Of a stretch of DNA of 64,000 nucleotides, positions 37,647-49,418 are shown piece after piece. Location: the NCBI GenBank assembly GCA_028554755.1, contig JAPTOF010000016.1:11878001-11942000 (forward strand), written 5' to 3'. The position numbers and the translations under genes were made by a program. Below the pieces are notes generated by a model. That model saw only the letters and a program-made list of their open reading frames with translations. It ran no database searches and had not been told where the DNA came from. The first letter of the stretch is position 1. Every line of letters begins with the position of its first letter. This DNA is from Cordia subcordata. Lineage: Eukaryota > Streptophyta > Magnoliopsida > Boraginales > Cordiaceae.

Positions 37647-38195
37647 GTAATACAAAATAAATTATGTTATAATAGTTTAAAGATCCTTGTAACCAATAAT
37701 GATTTTATTTTATAAAACATTAGTTTATAGAGTTTTGAAAATTACATCTGATCATCAAACAATTTCTTCCATGGCATGAGATTTAAAGTATATGGTTTAG
37801 ACTTTTAATTTATTAATTAATTAGATTATACTATAAAACTGCAAAGTCTAATAACCACACGTTCAATTGTCTAACATGCATTTTTGTCTTTGAATCTCAT
37901 TTTTAGGTATTTTATGTTTGGAACTAATGAAGAATTAATTGTAAATCTATGCAACGATTTAGACAGAGGGTAATTGAAAATTTTATTCACTTTATGGAAA
38001 GATTAGATTACCGAAATATTTCCGACCCCCAAGTTAAACAAAATATAATATATTATAATTAGAAATGAAATATTTTTCTAAATATTTTTAAGGATTCCCT
38101 ATAAATTGAATCTTTGCTACTCGAAAAAGTAGGAAATAGACCAATCTATCCTGTTGAGTCACTTGTAGATGCAGAATCAAAAAGAACTCATTATA

Positions 38196-38490
38196 AGCAA
38201 ATAGAACACCTTTTAGGAGTATCAATACCGTCACATGAATAGTAAATGCATGAATGTGATGTACCAAGAAATCTGCGGTTCCTAATGGAATAGGTAACAA
38301 AGTCACTTTGCCACCCATTGCTACTAAATCACCACCCCTCCCCCCTCCCCCTAAGTTAAACTGGTGCTTTCTGTTGCACCAGTAGCTGTTGCACCAGGTA
38401 CTAAAGCATGAATGTTTTGTATCCATTGAGCAAAAACGGGTTGTAATTGTATAGCGGTATTTGAAAACATATCTTGATTATGGAATGAAT
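38196..38490 (-). pseudogene. psaA: Plastid-derived psaA fragment (nuclear plastid DNA)
   Basis: On the minus strand the sequence reads [19 protein letters not shown], then a G-run that shifts the frame, then [20 protein letters not shown] and [19 protein letters not shown]. This is the photosystem I P700 apoprotein A1. It covers only about 95 residues of a protein of some 750, contains a TAG where WGGG is expected, and is not a functional gene here. Left of about 38196 the similarity to psaA stops. Confidence 0.88.
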
Positions 38491-38511
38491 CAGTGGAAAA
38501 ACTAGTTAAGA

Positions 38512-39112
38512 GGATATTATCAATATGATTTATCTCAGATTAGATTGTCTAGATTAATACCACAAAAATGGCGAAAAAGAATTAATCAATATTTTATGAC
38601 TCAAAATAAAAATTTAAACATAAACAAAAGGGATTCATATGAAAAAGACCAATTAATTCATTACAAAAAATAAAATGATTCTAAAGTATATTTATTATTG
38701 AATCAAAAAGAGAATTTTCCAAAATACTATAGATATGATCTTCAAAATACAATAGATATCATCTTTTATCATATAAATCTCTTAATTATGAAAATAAGAG
38801 GGACTCTTCTATTTATGGATCGCCATTTGAAATAAATAAGAACCAAGGGATTTCTTATAATTCCAACACACATAAAGACAACTTTTTTGATATCCTCGAG
38901 AATGTCGCAATCAATAATTATCTAGGTGGGGACAATTTTATATATACTAAAAAAAATTCTTGATAGTAAATATTTGGATTGGAAAATCATCAATTTTTAT
39001 CTTAGCCGAAAACTCAATATTGGGGTCTGGACCAAGATCGATACCAAGAGGAATCAAAGCACTCATAATTATCAAATTATTGATAAAAGAGATAAAAAAA
39101 GATGATTTAGGA
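38512..39112 (+). pseudogene. ycf1: Plastid-derived ycf1 (Tic214) fragment
   Basis: Plus-strand reading shows [49 protein letters not shown] and [15 protein letters not shown] followed by [11 protein letters not shown]. This pattern is typical of the C-terminal part of the large plastid ycf1 protein. Stops and frame changes are present. It lies next to a psaA fragment in the opposite orientation, although the two genes are far apart in plastid genomes, so the insert is a joined fragment. Confidence 0.85.
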
Positions 39113-41419
39113 TATAACTTTTAAAATACTTGTGTTTGTGATAATTATTGTGCACTTAGGGTGCCTAGTTGATTAATTATAGATAATAGTTTATAATTTA
39201 TTGTTCAAGAAGGAAAATGTTACTATTTTAAAATTCAACCAATGTTTCATGTTTCACATATAGAAGTTTACTTATACAACTAAACTGTAACTGGAATGAC
39301 AATATCAAAATTTCTAACAAAAAGAAAAAAAAAGATCTTAAGTTAGTTTGAAACTAATGTTATCTGATACTAATTTATATGTTACTTTGTAAAATTATTT
39401 GCTAATATTACAAAAAATTTCAAATTTAAAAGATTAAATTGGAAGAAGAATCAAAATAATACAAAACAAATGTCAATCTTACGTAGCTGATCTATTTGGT
39501 CAAGATTAAGTAAAATAATCTAAATAACTAAATCCAATAACAGTAATCATCTGAAATTTAGGATTGCATAAATTCTCAATATTTGATTTAATGTGATTTA
39601 GAAGATGGATTTTACATATTATTAATTAGATGATTAGTGAATTAATTAATTAATCATAGGATATATATAAAAATATTATATTATGTTAAAAAATGATCAA
39701 TAAAATATTTTAATTTCCAAATGGACAACCATGGCCAAGGGGAAATTTTTACATATATTATGTTATATTATATTTAACAAGGCATATAAAATAATTTTAT
39801 TTTCCAATTAAGGCATGTATAATTGTTAAATTTTTTAATATTTAAAGTGCATGAATAATTTTTAGAATTTTAAAGACACCTATAGAAATATTTAAGATTG
39901 GATTACTCGAAAAGTGAATGAAAGAGTAACACTTGCTAGTCGATGGCTAGAGTGAACGAGTTTAGGATTATATATTATATATAGATAGATAATTAATTAA
40001 TCATACACATACATACCAACATACGTACATGCATACATACATAACATATATATATGTATAAAGATTATTATATTATATTAAAAATGACCTATAGAAATAT
40101 TTATTTTTCAATTAATGTATGTACAATTTTTAATTTTTTGAATATTTGAAAGGCCTACATAATGCTCTTTTAAAAGTGGGTATATAGAGATATTATTAAT
40201 AATGTTGTTGTTGCTGTTGTTGTTGTTATTTCTTCTCTTTCTCCTCCTCATCTTACTACAATTTAATTGATGTTGGAGTGTCATTTTCCAAGAAATGATC
40301 ATAGTAAAATATGATATATTCTATTAATTAATTGCTTATTTAATTGAGTGATCAATTGAGTTTTTTCAATATTATTAAATTTCATAATTAAAGAATTAAA
40401 ATTAATGAAAATAAATATTTTGAATAATACTATCTATTAATTGATGGATTATATGTTTAATTCAAATTTAGATGGATTTAATCTTTTCTTAATATGTTAA
40501 TCTTGTCAATTAAATATTGGAATATACGTAAATTACAGGTAAGTAAATGTAGGTTTTTTTTTTTTAAAAAAAAACATATTTGGATGTTAGATGGATGTAT
40601 AGTGGCTTACTCTTAAAAATATACAATAGATATAAAAGTAAGTATACTAAAATTTTATGAATAATGAATAATGGCTAATACATGTAATTATCACTAGCTA
40701 ATCTAATAATTATCTTGAGTACAAATTCAAAAGAGATGGATTAAATTTTTTTGATCTTTTAAAATTGAATTATATGTTAACTGGAGCTTTAGTCAATGTA
40801 GTTTCTTCTATAAATATCTGATAAGTAGTTAGAGGTATATTGGTTGTTTTAAAATACTAAAGACTATAATAGTAGCATATGTTAAAAAATTTTATGAATA
40901 ATTGATGCTTTTTAAATTAAATTTTATAAATAATGGATAGTACATATAACAATAGCCTAAAAATATATTAAAAAAAGGACACAAAATTAGTTTTCAGTAA
41001 TGCTTGTATAGTTTTTTTTTTAAAAATATTTAAAAGGGCTATAAGATTTTCTTTAAGTTATAAAACAACAAGCTACAAATGTAGTTTAGGACAAAGTTAT
41101 CCTCCTTCATTGCCTTTTAGAGAATAAATATAACATCTATATATATATATATATATATATAGTCCTTATTACTCTTATTCATTAGGGCCAATTTGGCTTT
41201 TAGTTAAATACAATTTTATTAAAGGGCCTTTTGAAATGGATTTTTAGTGTAAATGAAACTTATTGGCGATTTTTACGTGAAAAAATTTTTACCAAATTAT
41301 ACAGTAATTAGTTTTCATTTGAAAATAGATGTTGGATGTCTAAATTACTAAAAAGGGCATTATTAAATTAATAACAATAAAATATTTGTAGATAGAAAAT
41401 AATCTTGAGGAGGATGGAG
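39113..41419. other. AT-rich intron-like sequence
   Basis: No coding motif. Simple repeats include short ATACATAC runs near 40005-40040, (TTG)n near 40202-40228 and (AT)n near 41138-41161. Confidence 0.4.
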
Positions 41420-44400
41420 AGGGAATGAGTCAATTGAAGTTATAAACCAAATATAGCAAATTAAAGTTTAAGCAAACAAAGAAATGAACAAGTGAGACAA
41501 ATTATCAAACATTTAGCATGCACAATGAAAAGAGAATGGAGAAACATCAAACACTACATTTTTGGTGGTTAAGCAAACCTACATTCACCACCTAAGGAGT
41601 CTCTACTTAGGACTTCCAAACACATCTCTACTAGGCAAACCTATTTTTACCACCTTATGAATATCTGCTTAGGACTTTCAAACACACCTTCACTAGATAT
41701 TGAGCATCTTTAAATGTAAGTGAACGCCAGACCTACTTACACCAATCCTTGAAGTCCACAAAGGAATAAACCCAGTCTCATCAAATGTATTTGAGACTTT
41801 AAACCTACTAATACAATCCCTTGAATCTGCAAAGTATCAAACAAAACTTCTTCAGATGTAGGTTGGGCTTCAAAATTATTACAAACTTTTGAACCACTTC
41901 AAAGGACATTTAGGCTTTATTTGGGTTTAGGGGGATTGGATGATAAAGGAAAAGAAATAATAGTAATTAGGGGAGGTGAATGATTAAGCCCTATTTGGAT
42001 TGGATAAAATTATAAAGGAAAGGACTATAAAGGGTTGTTTTTGTTATTCGAGTCCATTTAGGCCCATAAAATTTTATGCATTGTCTATGAAAGTGGGTAA
42101 GGAATTGAGCCCTTCAGATGTAGAAGGATCCCAATGAAACCTGCATGTCTCGTGCAAGTAGTTGTGATGGGGGCTCATTTGCAAGCATCAACTTTAATTT
42201 AATCCCGAGTTTCTTGAAAAAAGTGTCATATCTTGAATGTTTTTCAGAATGCCAGGGTTTACTATAAGGAACTATGGAACACTGAATACATGGCAAAGGC
42301 CACATTAAGCTACCAAAAGGTTAAACGTGTACGACATGGAACCTTTGTCAGTATCAATAATAGATAGGTCACGTGGTGTGAATACTGCCTGCCAAAACGC
42401 GATCTACTCTTAAGAAAGAAGTCGAGGGTTCATGTCTCAAAGCCATTGAGGACTACAACTTCAAACCCATTTGTGGAGGTCGAGAATTGACAATGTCATC
42501 TTTAATTTGGTGGGGAAAGGGTGGAACTTGGATTAGTTGGCAAGGTTGTACAAGGTTAAAAATATCAAAGAGAATCTAATGAAAATTCTTACTAGAATCG
42601 AGAATACAAGCGTTTACGATTTCACCATAGCTACTGTAGAAGGAGGGCTTGTTGCATCTATTAGCGAATAAGAGACAATTACTCTTAATGAGGAAATTCT
42701 AGTATCCTGTAGTTGCAAAAGCTAGAGAAGGCCCTTATAGTTCTCAAAATTGGCGCCTTCAAGAGTGGTGACCTCATGAAGGCACTAGTATAATTAGTCC
42801 AACACTAGAAGGGCGAGTGTAATTGGTCTTAAGCCTTTTCTTAGGATCTTGATATTGCAACCCAAGTTGAGGAAATTGGTGAGAACACTATAGATTTTAC
42901 CTATAAATAGCTTTTAGAAGGCATAAATGTATAAAGCTATGTCTTCATGGTAAGGGACAAAAACGTCATCCTTCTAGTAATGCATCTTTTGGAAAGATGA
43001 GTAAGAGATGTCACATTTCCTTAGTCGAACAAGTCTTGTGGGTTGTTAGGCTTGCCATTGACCATAGCACCTTTGATCAACGTCTTGGTTGGAATGGTGC
43101 AGCTACAGAGCGAGAAGCCAGTGGAATGGTAATGTAGGCCAACAACACATTAGATCATCTTTAAGAGGGACATCGACGGTGATATTTGGATGATCAATGA
43201 GAGCATAAGGAATTCATAGGTCCTTAAGTTCTTCCATTAGTTTCCTAGAACAAGTTTGAGGTTGCAAAACTAATCCTTGGTGTTGAAGGGGGCTTATCCA
43301 CAAAAAGGTTTGGCTTTTTATGCCCACGAGCATGAAAATCATGTGGAAGATAAATCTTGGGTGAGAAAGATGGCGTCTATAAGTAACAGTTTTTTAATTA
43401 GGCAAGGATATCGTCGACTTTATCTAGATCATATATGGACACAGATGAAAAATAGATTGGTTTTCACCATCAAGATTGACAAGATCTATCATGTTAAAAT
43501 GCTTATGCTAGAGCTTCTTGAGTGTTGGTCCAAGCTTCTCAATGAGCTTAGAAGAGGATGTGCTATGTAGTTGCATCATGATGATTAAGAGAAGAAAAAA
43601 AGTGAGGAAAGAAGAAGAAAGAAGAAGAAGAACGAAATTGATCTTAGAGTGCTTAAGGAATTAGGACAATTCCAAGGCTAGGGCATAGAGGATAAAGGTA
43701 AGCCAGAGGGGAGTCTAATTTGAAATTAGTAGCCTTTTGCTGCCTTTGTCAGGAAAGCAAAGAGTTGTTTACTAGATGTTTAGTGTAACGGGTATTTTAG
43801 CAGCCTAATGGAATGAATCATGGTTTTATGACCTACTATTTTTTCAGGATTGTTATTATACATTAGAAATTTGTTTAAACATCATTTCTAATGTATAAGA
43901 GGTATTTGTTATAACGAAAAATAAATATAGACGTGACATGACACATAGGTTTAACATGCAAGCAAACAAGACTAACGTGGCATCACACGTGTCAAGATAA
44001 AGTGTTGACGTGACATGACAATGTATCACTCTTAGAAAGGAAAGGTAAAAGCTTTCAGCTTGAAGGAAACGACTACTATATTTGTAAGGGCCTAAGTCCA
44101 TTATGATGTTTAAAGGTCTAGAAGGGGATCAAATGCCTTGATCAGCGCAATTAACAATATAAGAAACATGGTAGTTACTAAGCTTATGGAGAAAGTGTCA
44201 GAATAAGCTTGAGAACATGGGCACAGAGTGGAAATTATCCAAGTAGTTATCAACAATTTATTGGTAGTTTACTACTATAAAAGAAACAAGACGTGATTGA
44301 AGAAGGGATCCCAGATTAATTGACACAACGTCAATTATTTCTTTTACTTGTAACATAAAGTAGCTTAGCTTAGCCTAGTGTACATTAACTTAGTGTAACT

Positions 44401-44500
44401 TTGCTTAGTTTTATACTATCATCCAATATTCTCTAGTGTAACTTTACTTTCTTGGACGTAGTGGATCCTTAGAAATTTGTAACCTCCACACTAAAACAAT
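41420..44500. repeat. Probable decayed retroelement remains
   Basis: This stretch is less AT-rich than its surroundings and has broken minus-strand frames. The clearest is a KLMEELKDL...IPYALIDHPNITVDVPL reading at about 43235-43155, reminiscent of gag-linker parts of Ogre/Tat-like gypsy elements but too weak to be sure. A GAAGAA-rich block lies at about 43595-43635. The plus-strand open frame at 43277-43570 has no recognisable motif. No LTR pair was found. Confidence 0.3.
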
Positions 44501-45059
44501 TGCATGATGGAGTTCTCAATGGTAATGACATGTCTCATTTCTTTCTAAATGGTTTTCTTAATCACAATGACAACAATTATTATAATTCGGTTAGTAAAGT
44601 CAAGAAGACAAGGTTTTAAAAGTATACGACTCCTCACAGGGCTCGAGGCCTATTTAAGACCTATCACTAGTGACTTTAGGTGTTCATAAGCAAGGTCAAG
44701 AGCCAAAGCAAGGGTATAATTAAGGCTGCCCCGTGAGGATTAGCCCATATGAGGTCATTTTTTTTTAATTTGTTTCTGAATCGTAAACAAATAGTAATTG
44801 TTTTTTTCAAAAATGTATATCGGTTAACATTGTGTTGGGGGTGCATCACAGAGGGACCATAAAGAGAGTGTATGGTACAATGACCCTAGAGACAAATAAA
44901 TCCTTAACTTTATCAATGTTCATCAATACATTTCTCGTGAAGACTTTGAAATTCTGCAATAAAACATATGCAACAAAATGATGTTATTCGTTCGTATTAT
45001 CTTTGAAGTCTACTTGCATATTTATGTCACACTCTCACTCAAACTTACATGCAATTCAG

Positions 45060-45226
45060 CAAAATTGTGGTGCTATTGCCTCACAACTTACATGCCCATG
45101 TCTTACTTGTATGGAAGAAGATATCATGGTCCAATCACTGATCTCATACTATCCTTGAGAAATGAAATCCATGTGAAGCCATATGATGAGATAGACTGGA
45201 ATTTAGCACGCCATGACTATTGTAAG
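45060..45226 (+). CDS. Cyclase pseudogene exon 6
   Basis: Starts after GCAATTCAG inside a split alanine codon, then KLWCYCLTTYMPMSYLYG. The LWCYCL stretch replaces MWCYCR, whose tryptophan affects product choice in beta-amyrin versus lupeol synthases. It ends ARHDYCK with donor GTTAGT. Confidence 0.92.
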
Positions 45227-45353
45227 GTTAGTTTTTGTATTTTTTTTTAATGGATTACTGTGTTGAACAAGCGTATAAGCTCTAAACAAATGCTTTTAGA
45301 TTCGTTTAATGATTAATTTTATGAGCTTTACATATCCTAACCTTTCAATGTAG

Positions 45354-45542
45354 AAAGACTTGCTCTACCCTCATACATTGATACAAGATCTGCTTTGGGA
45401 CACTCTATACTATTTTTATGAACCAGGTTCCAAACTTTGGCCCTTCAACAAAGTCAAAGAAAGAGCATTACACAAGACAATCAAATACATGCGCTATGGA
45501 GCTGAAGTAAGTAGATATATCACAATTGGATGTCTTGAAAAG
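45354..45542 (+). CDS. Cyclase pseudogene exon 7
   Basis: 63 codons, phase 0, with DLLYPHTLIQDLLWDTLYYF and SRYITIGCLEK. The acceptor is AATGTAG and the donor AAG then GTTAGT. Fully open. Confidence 0.93.
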
Positions 45543-45652
45543 GTTAGTATAATGAGGTAAACCAATTGGAGTTAGGATATATCCTTGGAAAATTTGTAAC
45601 ACAAATGTCATTATGGATCATAAAGGGGCTCTAACTATATTCCCTTATTCAG

Positions 45653-45766
45653 TGTTTACAACTGATGTGCTGGTGGGCCGAGAATCCAAATTGTGAGGAA
45701 CTGAAGTATCATCTAGCTAGGGTTCCTGACTACTTGTGGCTTGCTGAAGATGGAATGAAAATGCAG
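45653..45766 (+). CDS. Cyclase pseudogene exon 8
   Basis: 38 codons, starting CLQLMCWWAENPNCEE and ending YLWLAEDGMKMQ, a highly conserved cyclase block. Good splice sites on both sides. Confidence 0.93.
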
Positions 45767-45887
45767 GTTTAAATTTTTGATAGAATTATTTATGTTGATT
45801 ACTGGATGGATCAATAATCATTTGTAGCATGACATTTTAGTTGGTGGATGACTAATTATTAAATATTTATTCTATTTTAATTTGTAG

Positions 45888-46130
45888 GGTTTTGGTAGCC
45901 AGTTATGGGATTGTGTTTTTGCCACTCTAGCAGTTCTTGCAAGTGGCATGGTCGAGGAATATGGGGATTGCCTAAAAAAGGCACACTTCTTCATAAAAGA
46001 ATCACAAGTCCAAGAAAATCCAAAAGGAGACTACAAAAGTATGTATGGCCACTTCACTAAAGGATCATGGACTTTCTCTGATCAAGATCACGGCTGCGTT
46101 GTCGGTGATTGCACTACTGAAGCATTGAAT
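45888..46130 (+). CDS. Cyclase pseudogene exon 9 (catalytic region)
   Basis: 81 codons, [16 protein letters not shown] through [12 protein letters not shown] to DCTTEALN. The codons for D-C-T-T-E (46107-46121) correspond to the DCTAE motif, whose aspartate protonates the epoxide. That aspartate is kept and the following alanine is threonine. Confidence 0.93.
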
Positions 46131-46236
46131 GTAGTCACTAAACTTATTTTCATAGTTTTTTAAACATTCATAATAGTATAACACTAGCAATTTAGCAAGT
46201 TATCTTCACCAAACATCTATTACTCATCCTTTGCAG

Positions 46237-46335
46237 TGCCTTTTATTTCTTTCATAAATGCCACCTGAAATTACTGGAGAAAAAGCTCCTATGGAATGCT
46301 TGTATGAGGCTGTCACTGTTCTCCTTTATTTACAA
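46237..46335 (+). pseudogene. Cyclase pseudogene exon 10 with in-frame stop
   Basis: 33 codons, reading CLLFLS, stop, then MPPEITGEKAP and EAVTVLLYLQ. The TAA (46255-46257) falls where relatives have a glutamine, methionine or similar before MPPE. Both flanking splice sites are intact (CTTTGCAG and GTAAGA). Confidence 0.92.
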
Positions 46336-46458
46336 GTAAGATGCGCATATTAATTTGAGACCGATCCAATAAATAACTATATATCCTCCAATATGTATTA
46401 ATATGTAAATTAATGTTGAACTAGTCAACTAATAATCCTCTCTTTCCTAAATACATAG

Positions 46459-46518
46459 AGTCCTAAAAGTGGTTGTTTTGTTGCTTGGGAACCTCTTACT
46501 CCACAACCATATCTGCAG
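46459..46518 (+). CDS. Cyclase pseudogene exon 11
   Basis: 20 codons, SPKSGCFVAWEPLTPQPYLQ, equivalent to the family's GGFA.WEP...YLE/Q block. The donor is GTAATA. Confidence 0.9.
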
Positions 46519-46640
46519 GTAATATATCATATGAGACTTCATTCGAAAGGCTTCATATTTTCTCAATTCCTTTTACATGCATAAATGTTTCTCTCTTCAA
46601 GAATTTATACTAATTTGAGCAAACTATTCCTTTCTTGTAG

Positions 46641-46687
46641 AGTTTGAATCCTTCTGAAATTTTTGATGACATTGTTCTTGAGAAGGA
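46641..46687 (+). CDS. Cyclase pseudogene exon 12
   Basis: 47 bp, SLNPSEIFDDIVLEK plus two bases of a split glutamate codon, before donor GTAAGA. Matches LNPSEIFADIVVE in relatives. Confidence 0.9.
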
Positions 46688-46783
46688 GTAAGATCATAGA
46701 TATCCCCTTCCATTCATTTGGTTTGGACTTCTTTCTACTCAACGAGATAAATGGATGTTTCACATTGATTATTTGGTGTTCAG

Positions 46784-46927
46784 GCATGTTGAGATCACAA
46801 CATCTGCTATTGAAGCTCTTGTGTTGTTCAAGTGTCTACATCCAGGCCATATAAAGGAAGAAATAGAAGTTTCCATAGCAAAAGGGGTGCAATTTCTCGA
46901 AGAAAGGCAAAGTCCTGATGGTTCATG
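46784..46927 (+). CDS. Cyclase pseudogene exon 13
   Basis: 144 bp completing the split codon, with HVEITTSAIEALVLFK, CLHPGHIKEEIE and SPDGSW. The intron begins GTATGC inside the tryptophan codon, a conserved position in the family. Confidence 0.9.
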
Positions 46928-47018
46928 GTATGCATAGTCATGTTGAATTTACTTCAATAATTGAAAGTGAAGAAGGGAAAATTAATGTACTCCTATTCAT
47001 GTAAAAATGTCATTATAG

Positions 47019-47192
47019 GTATGGCTATTAGGGAATTTGCTTCTATTATGGCACAATGCTTGTGCTAAGAGGGCTTGTTGCAGTTGGGAAGACATATGAA
47101 AATAGTGAAGCAATTCGTAGAGCTATAAGTTTTTTGTTGTCAACACAAAATGAAGAGGGTGGTTGGGGAGAAAGCCACAAATCATGCCTAAG
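47019..47192 (+). pseudogene. Cyclase pseudogene exon 14 with stop and lost donor
   Basis: After CATTATAG it reads YGY, stop (TAG, 47029-47031), then GICFYYGTMLVLRGLVAVG and EEGGWGESHKSC. The stop replaces the tryptophan of the family's NWGICF (TGG to TAG). At the expected exon end, CCTAAG is followed by AATGGG instead of GT, and the phase is off by one relative to exon 15. Confidence 0.9.
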
Positions 47193-47399
47193 AATGGGAA
47201 CTAGGAATTTTCTTTTTGTTTTCAACTAACAATAGAACTGGAAACCATCCAAAAGAGATGAATGATATACATTTTTTGAGCATTTGAAGCAGTAGTTGAA
47301 GTTACTATAGTTCATTAAAATAAACAAATAATGCATAAGAGGAAAAATTGTATGTCTATTTACATTAAACTAATGCTCTTACTATGTATCTGTAACAAG

Positions 47400-47480
47400 A
47401 AATACATGCCACTAGAAGGTAATCGAACAAACTTAGTTCAAACATCATGGGCAATGCTAGGTTTGATGTTTGGTGGGCAG
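47400..47480 (+). CDS. Cyclase pseudogene exon 15
   Basis: 27 codons, [20 protein letters not shown] then GLMFGGQ. Acceptor AACAAG, donor GTTAGT. Confidence 0.91.
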
Positions 47481-47634
47481 GTTAGTATTGTTTCTTATCT
47501 TGACTTTCTCTTTACGTGTAGTAACCTCAAATGTCTTTATATTATTAAGAAACAAAATGATGTCTAGCTATATTGTAACAAACTTTTACATTTATAATAA
47601 CCAAGTGCTCACTTTTTCCTCCCTTGTTATCTAG

Positions 47635-47718
47635 GTTGAGAGGGATCCAACTCCTTTGCATAGAGCAGCAAAACTATTGATCAATGCTCAAATGGATGAT
47701 GGTGATTTCCCTCAACTG
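47635..47718 (+). CDS. Cyclase pseudogene exon 16
   Basis: 28 codons, [20 protein letters not shown] then DDGDFPQL, followed by GTTGCT. Strongly conserved C-terminal block. Confidence 0.93.
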
Positions 47719-47800
47719 GTTGCTTGTAATTGTTTTTGGTTTTTATTTGATCAAGACATTGAGTTCTACCATTCAACAGACTATAATTTTTTGATCATAG

Positions 47801-47917
47801 GAAATTGCTGGTGTCTTCGTGAAGAGTTGTATGTTGCACTACGCGCAATACAAGAACATATTCCCATTTTGGGCACTCTCCGGATATCGTAAACGTGTCT
47901 GGCAATCTTCAAGCTGA
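47801..47917 (+). CDS. Cyclase pseudogene exon 17 with the natural stop
   Basis: 38 codons plus [23 protein letters not shown] ... [12 protein letters not shown], the family's C-terminus with the usual YRKRV. It ends four residues after the tryptophan. Confidence 0.93.
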   Translation, partial: EIAGVFVKSCMLHYAQYKNIFPFWALSGYRKRVWQSSS

Positions 47918-49418
47918 TGAAGAATTTAATTCTTTGTAATATAAGCACCTTTGGCTAGTCTATTCCATTTATGAACAATACTACATGTTGGACTCTTGAC
48001 TGCCATTGATGTATCACCTTTGGCTAGTCTTTTCCATTTCAGTAGATTAGAGTAATGAAAATGAAGTGACTCTCAAGAGAAAATCTAAGCTACTGAGGAA
48101 GATTCGCAGCAATTCTTCAATCCTAATGAAGTAGTCTGGAATCCAATGAACAACACCAATTGCTTAGAATGAGCTCGTGAATTTATGGCACCATAGTAGA
48201 ATCATGACCGGTGTGCTGTGTGCCCAAGTGAAAAAAGAAGTGGTAGCTTTGTTATGCCAGAACCTAAATGTTATGTTAGCAACACTTCCTAATGATCCTT
48301 TTTCTGTAACTTCCATCCTTACTTTAACCTTCTTTTTTGTTTGAAAAAGGTAAAGTGCATTCTATAATTGAAAACATTGATCACACCAATGCCTAATATA
48401 AAATTTGTTCCGATCATGTGCCAATATTTTGGCATTTGCATGTTAATTTCAAATAGACTAGTTGCAAAAGTCAAGCTCTCAAAGAATGATTTCGTTGTCA
48501 ACCAAATGAGAAGTGAATGGAGAATTCAAAATTAATGCACAAAACACACACAAGGTATACATCTATTTTTCTTCCCAACCATCTTAAGATGTGACTCCAT
48601 TTTCTAGTATTGTATAACTTGCCTGAAAATTATGTTATTGGAATTTCTTATGTCTTTTTAAGGCTATCTTTTACTTGTATTTATTCTACTACTTTTTGAG
48701 TTTAAAAAGTGCGCCTATTCTATACTGAGTTCATATAGGCTTTATTTAATGTTCCATTTTTGTGCCTAAATGGATTTTCATAATATTGTATATTGTGTGT
48801 ATATATGTGGCATTCTATAATGGAACTTTGTATTGTATATCAAAATCAATACCCATTTACATATTTGTATTCTCCCTAAATTTGCAAATTCAATGTTCTA
48901 ATCCCGTGCAATTTGGACAAGAACTATATAACAGAGAAAATTAATTCAAGGGGGAGTGAATTGGATGTATAGCATAAATATCACATAAACACTCTATTAT
49001 ATAGTATAAATTTCTTCTGTTTGCGACTCAAAGAGGCATGCCACATTTGCTCCTATTTGTTTGGCAACTCAGCTTAAATTATGTTATTAATATTACAAGT
49101 ATCTCTCTATGCATACTTTTGTTAGAATAGTTTTTGTACTCAGAAAACTTTGAGCAATACACTTGCTTCAGGCATTTTGCAAAAAAGGTATAGTATCTTT
49201 TTGATTCGTTAAGTCTACAGATTTGGAGTACTCCTATTTGTAGAAGTAAAATGTTATAGCTTGAGAGACTTTCATGAGAGACCATCATCACCTTAGCAGG
49301 ATGAATAAGTTCTAAGAAAATTAATTTAATTTTAAGCATCATTTCTGTCATTTATTGTGCATATTAATCTCTTCATTCTTAATTTCTTCTGATCCAAGTG
49401 TTTCACAATTTAATTCTA
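47918..49418. other. Downstream flank of the cyclase pseudogene
   Basis: Non-coding. A TTTGTAATATAA stretch about 15-25 bp after the stop could be part of a 3' end signal. Nothing else is supported. Confidence 0.35.

Larger units (their letters stand above)
37647..45059 (+). other. 7.4-kb gap where cyclase exon 5 is expected
   Basis: Between the exon 4 donor and the exon 6 acceptor I find no sequence resembling the expected exon (WILDHGG...PSWGK...WL..LGV...NP.PPE.W). The gap holds plastid-derived DNA (38196-39112), AT-rich sequence and probable retroelement remains (about 41420-44500). Confidence 0.75.
33295..47917 (+). pseudogene. Oxidosqualene cyclase (plant triterpene synthase) pseudogene, 16 of 17 exons found
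   Basis: The joined exons match plant oxidosqualene cyclases, membrane-bound enzymes of about 760 residues that fold 2,3-oxidosqualene into triterpene alcohols. Visible landmarks are the N-terminal KLKIGEG and NNFVGRQTWE, the ASDGHWPAEN block, QW-type repeats (GGWGLY, GGWGE), LWCYC at the MWCYCR site, SDQDHG, the catalytic region as DCTTE instead of DCTAE, and the terminal [17 protein letters not shown]. Wording such as YGRRYHGPITDL recalls the lupeol/friedelin synthase group, but the product cannot be fixed. The found exons encode about 707 codons, and the missing exon 5 would add about 50. The gene is broken by loss of exon 5, stops in exons 10 and 14 and a lost donor after exon 14. Introns 2 and 4 contain transposon and plastid insertions. 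Confidence 0.93.

Noticed and set aside
42505..42540. TGGGGAAAG stretch considered as cyclase exon 5 (PSWGK)
   Set aside because: The surrounding codons do not give WILDHGG or the following conserved residues, and a stop follows shortly after; no splice sites fit.
43277..43570. 97-codon open frame with a passing resemblance to retroelement sequence
   Set aside because: No conserved residue of RT, integrase or RNase H could be placed; the better but still weak reading is on the opposite strand.
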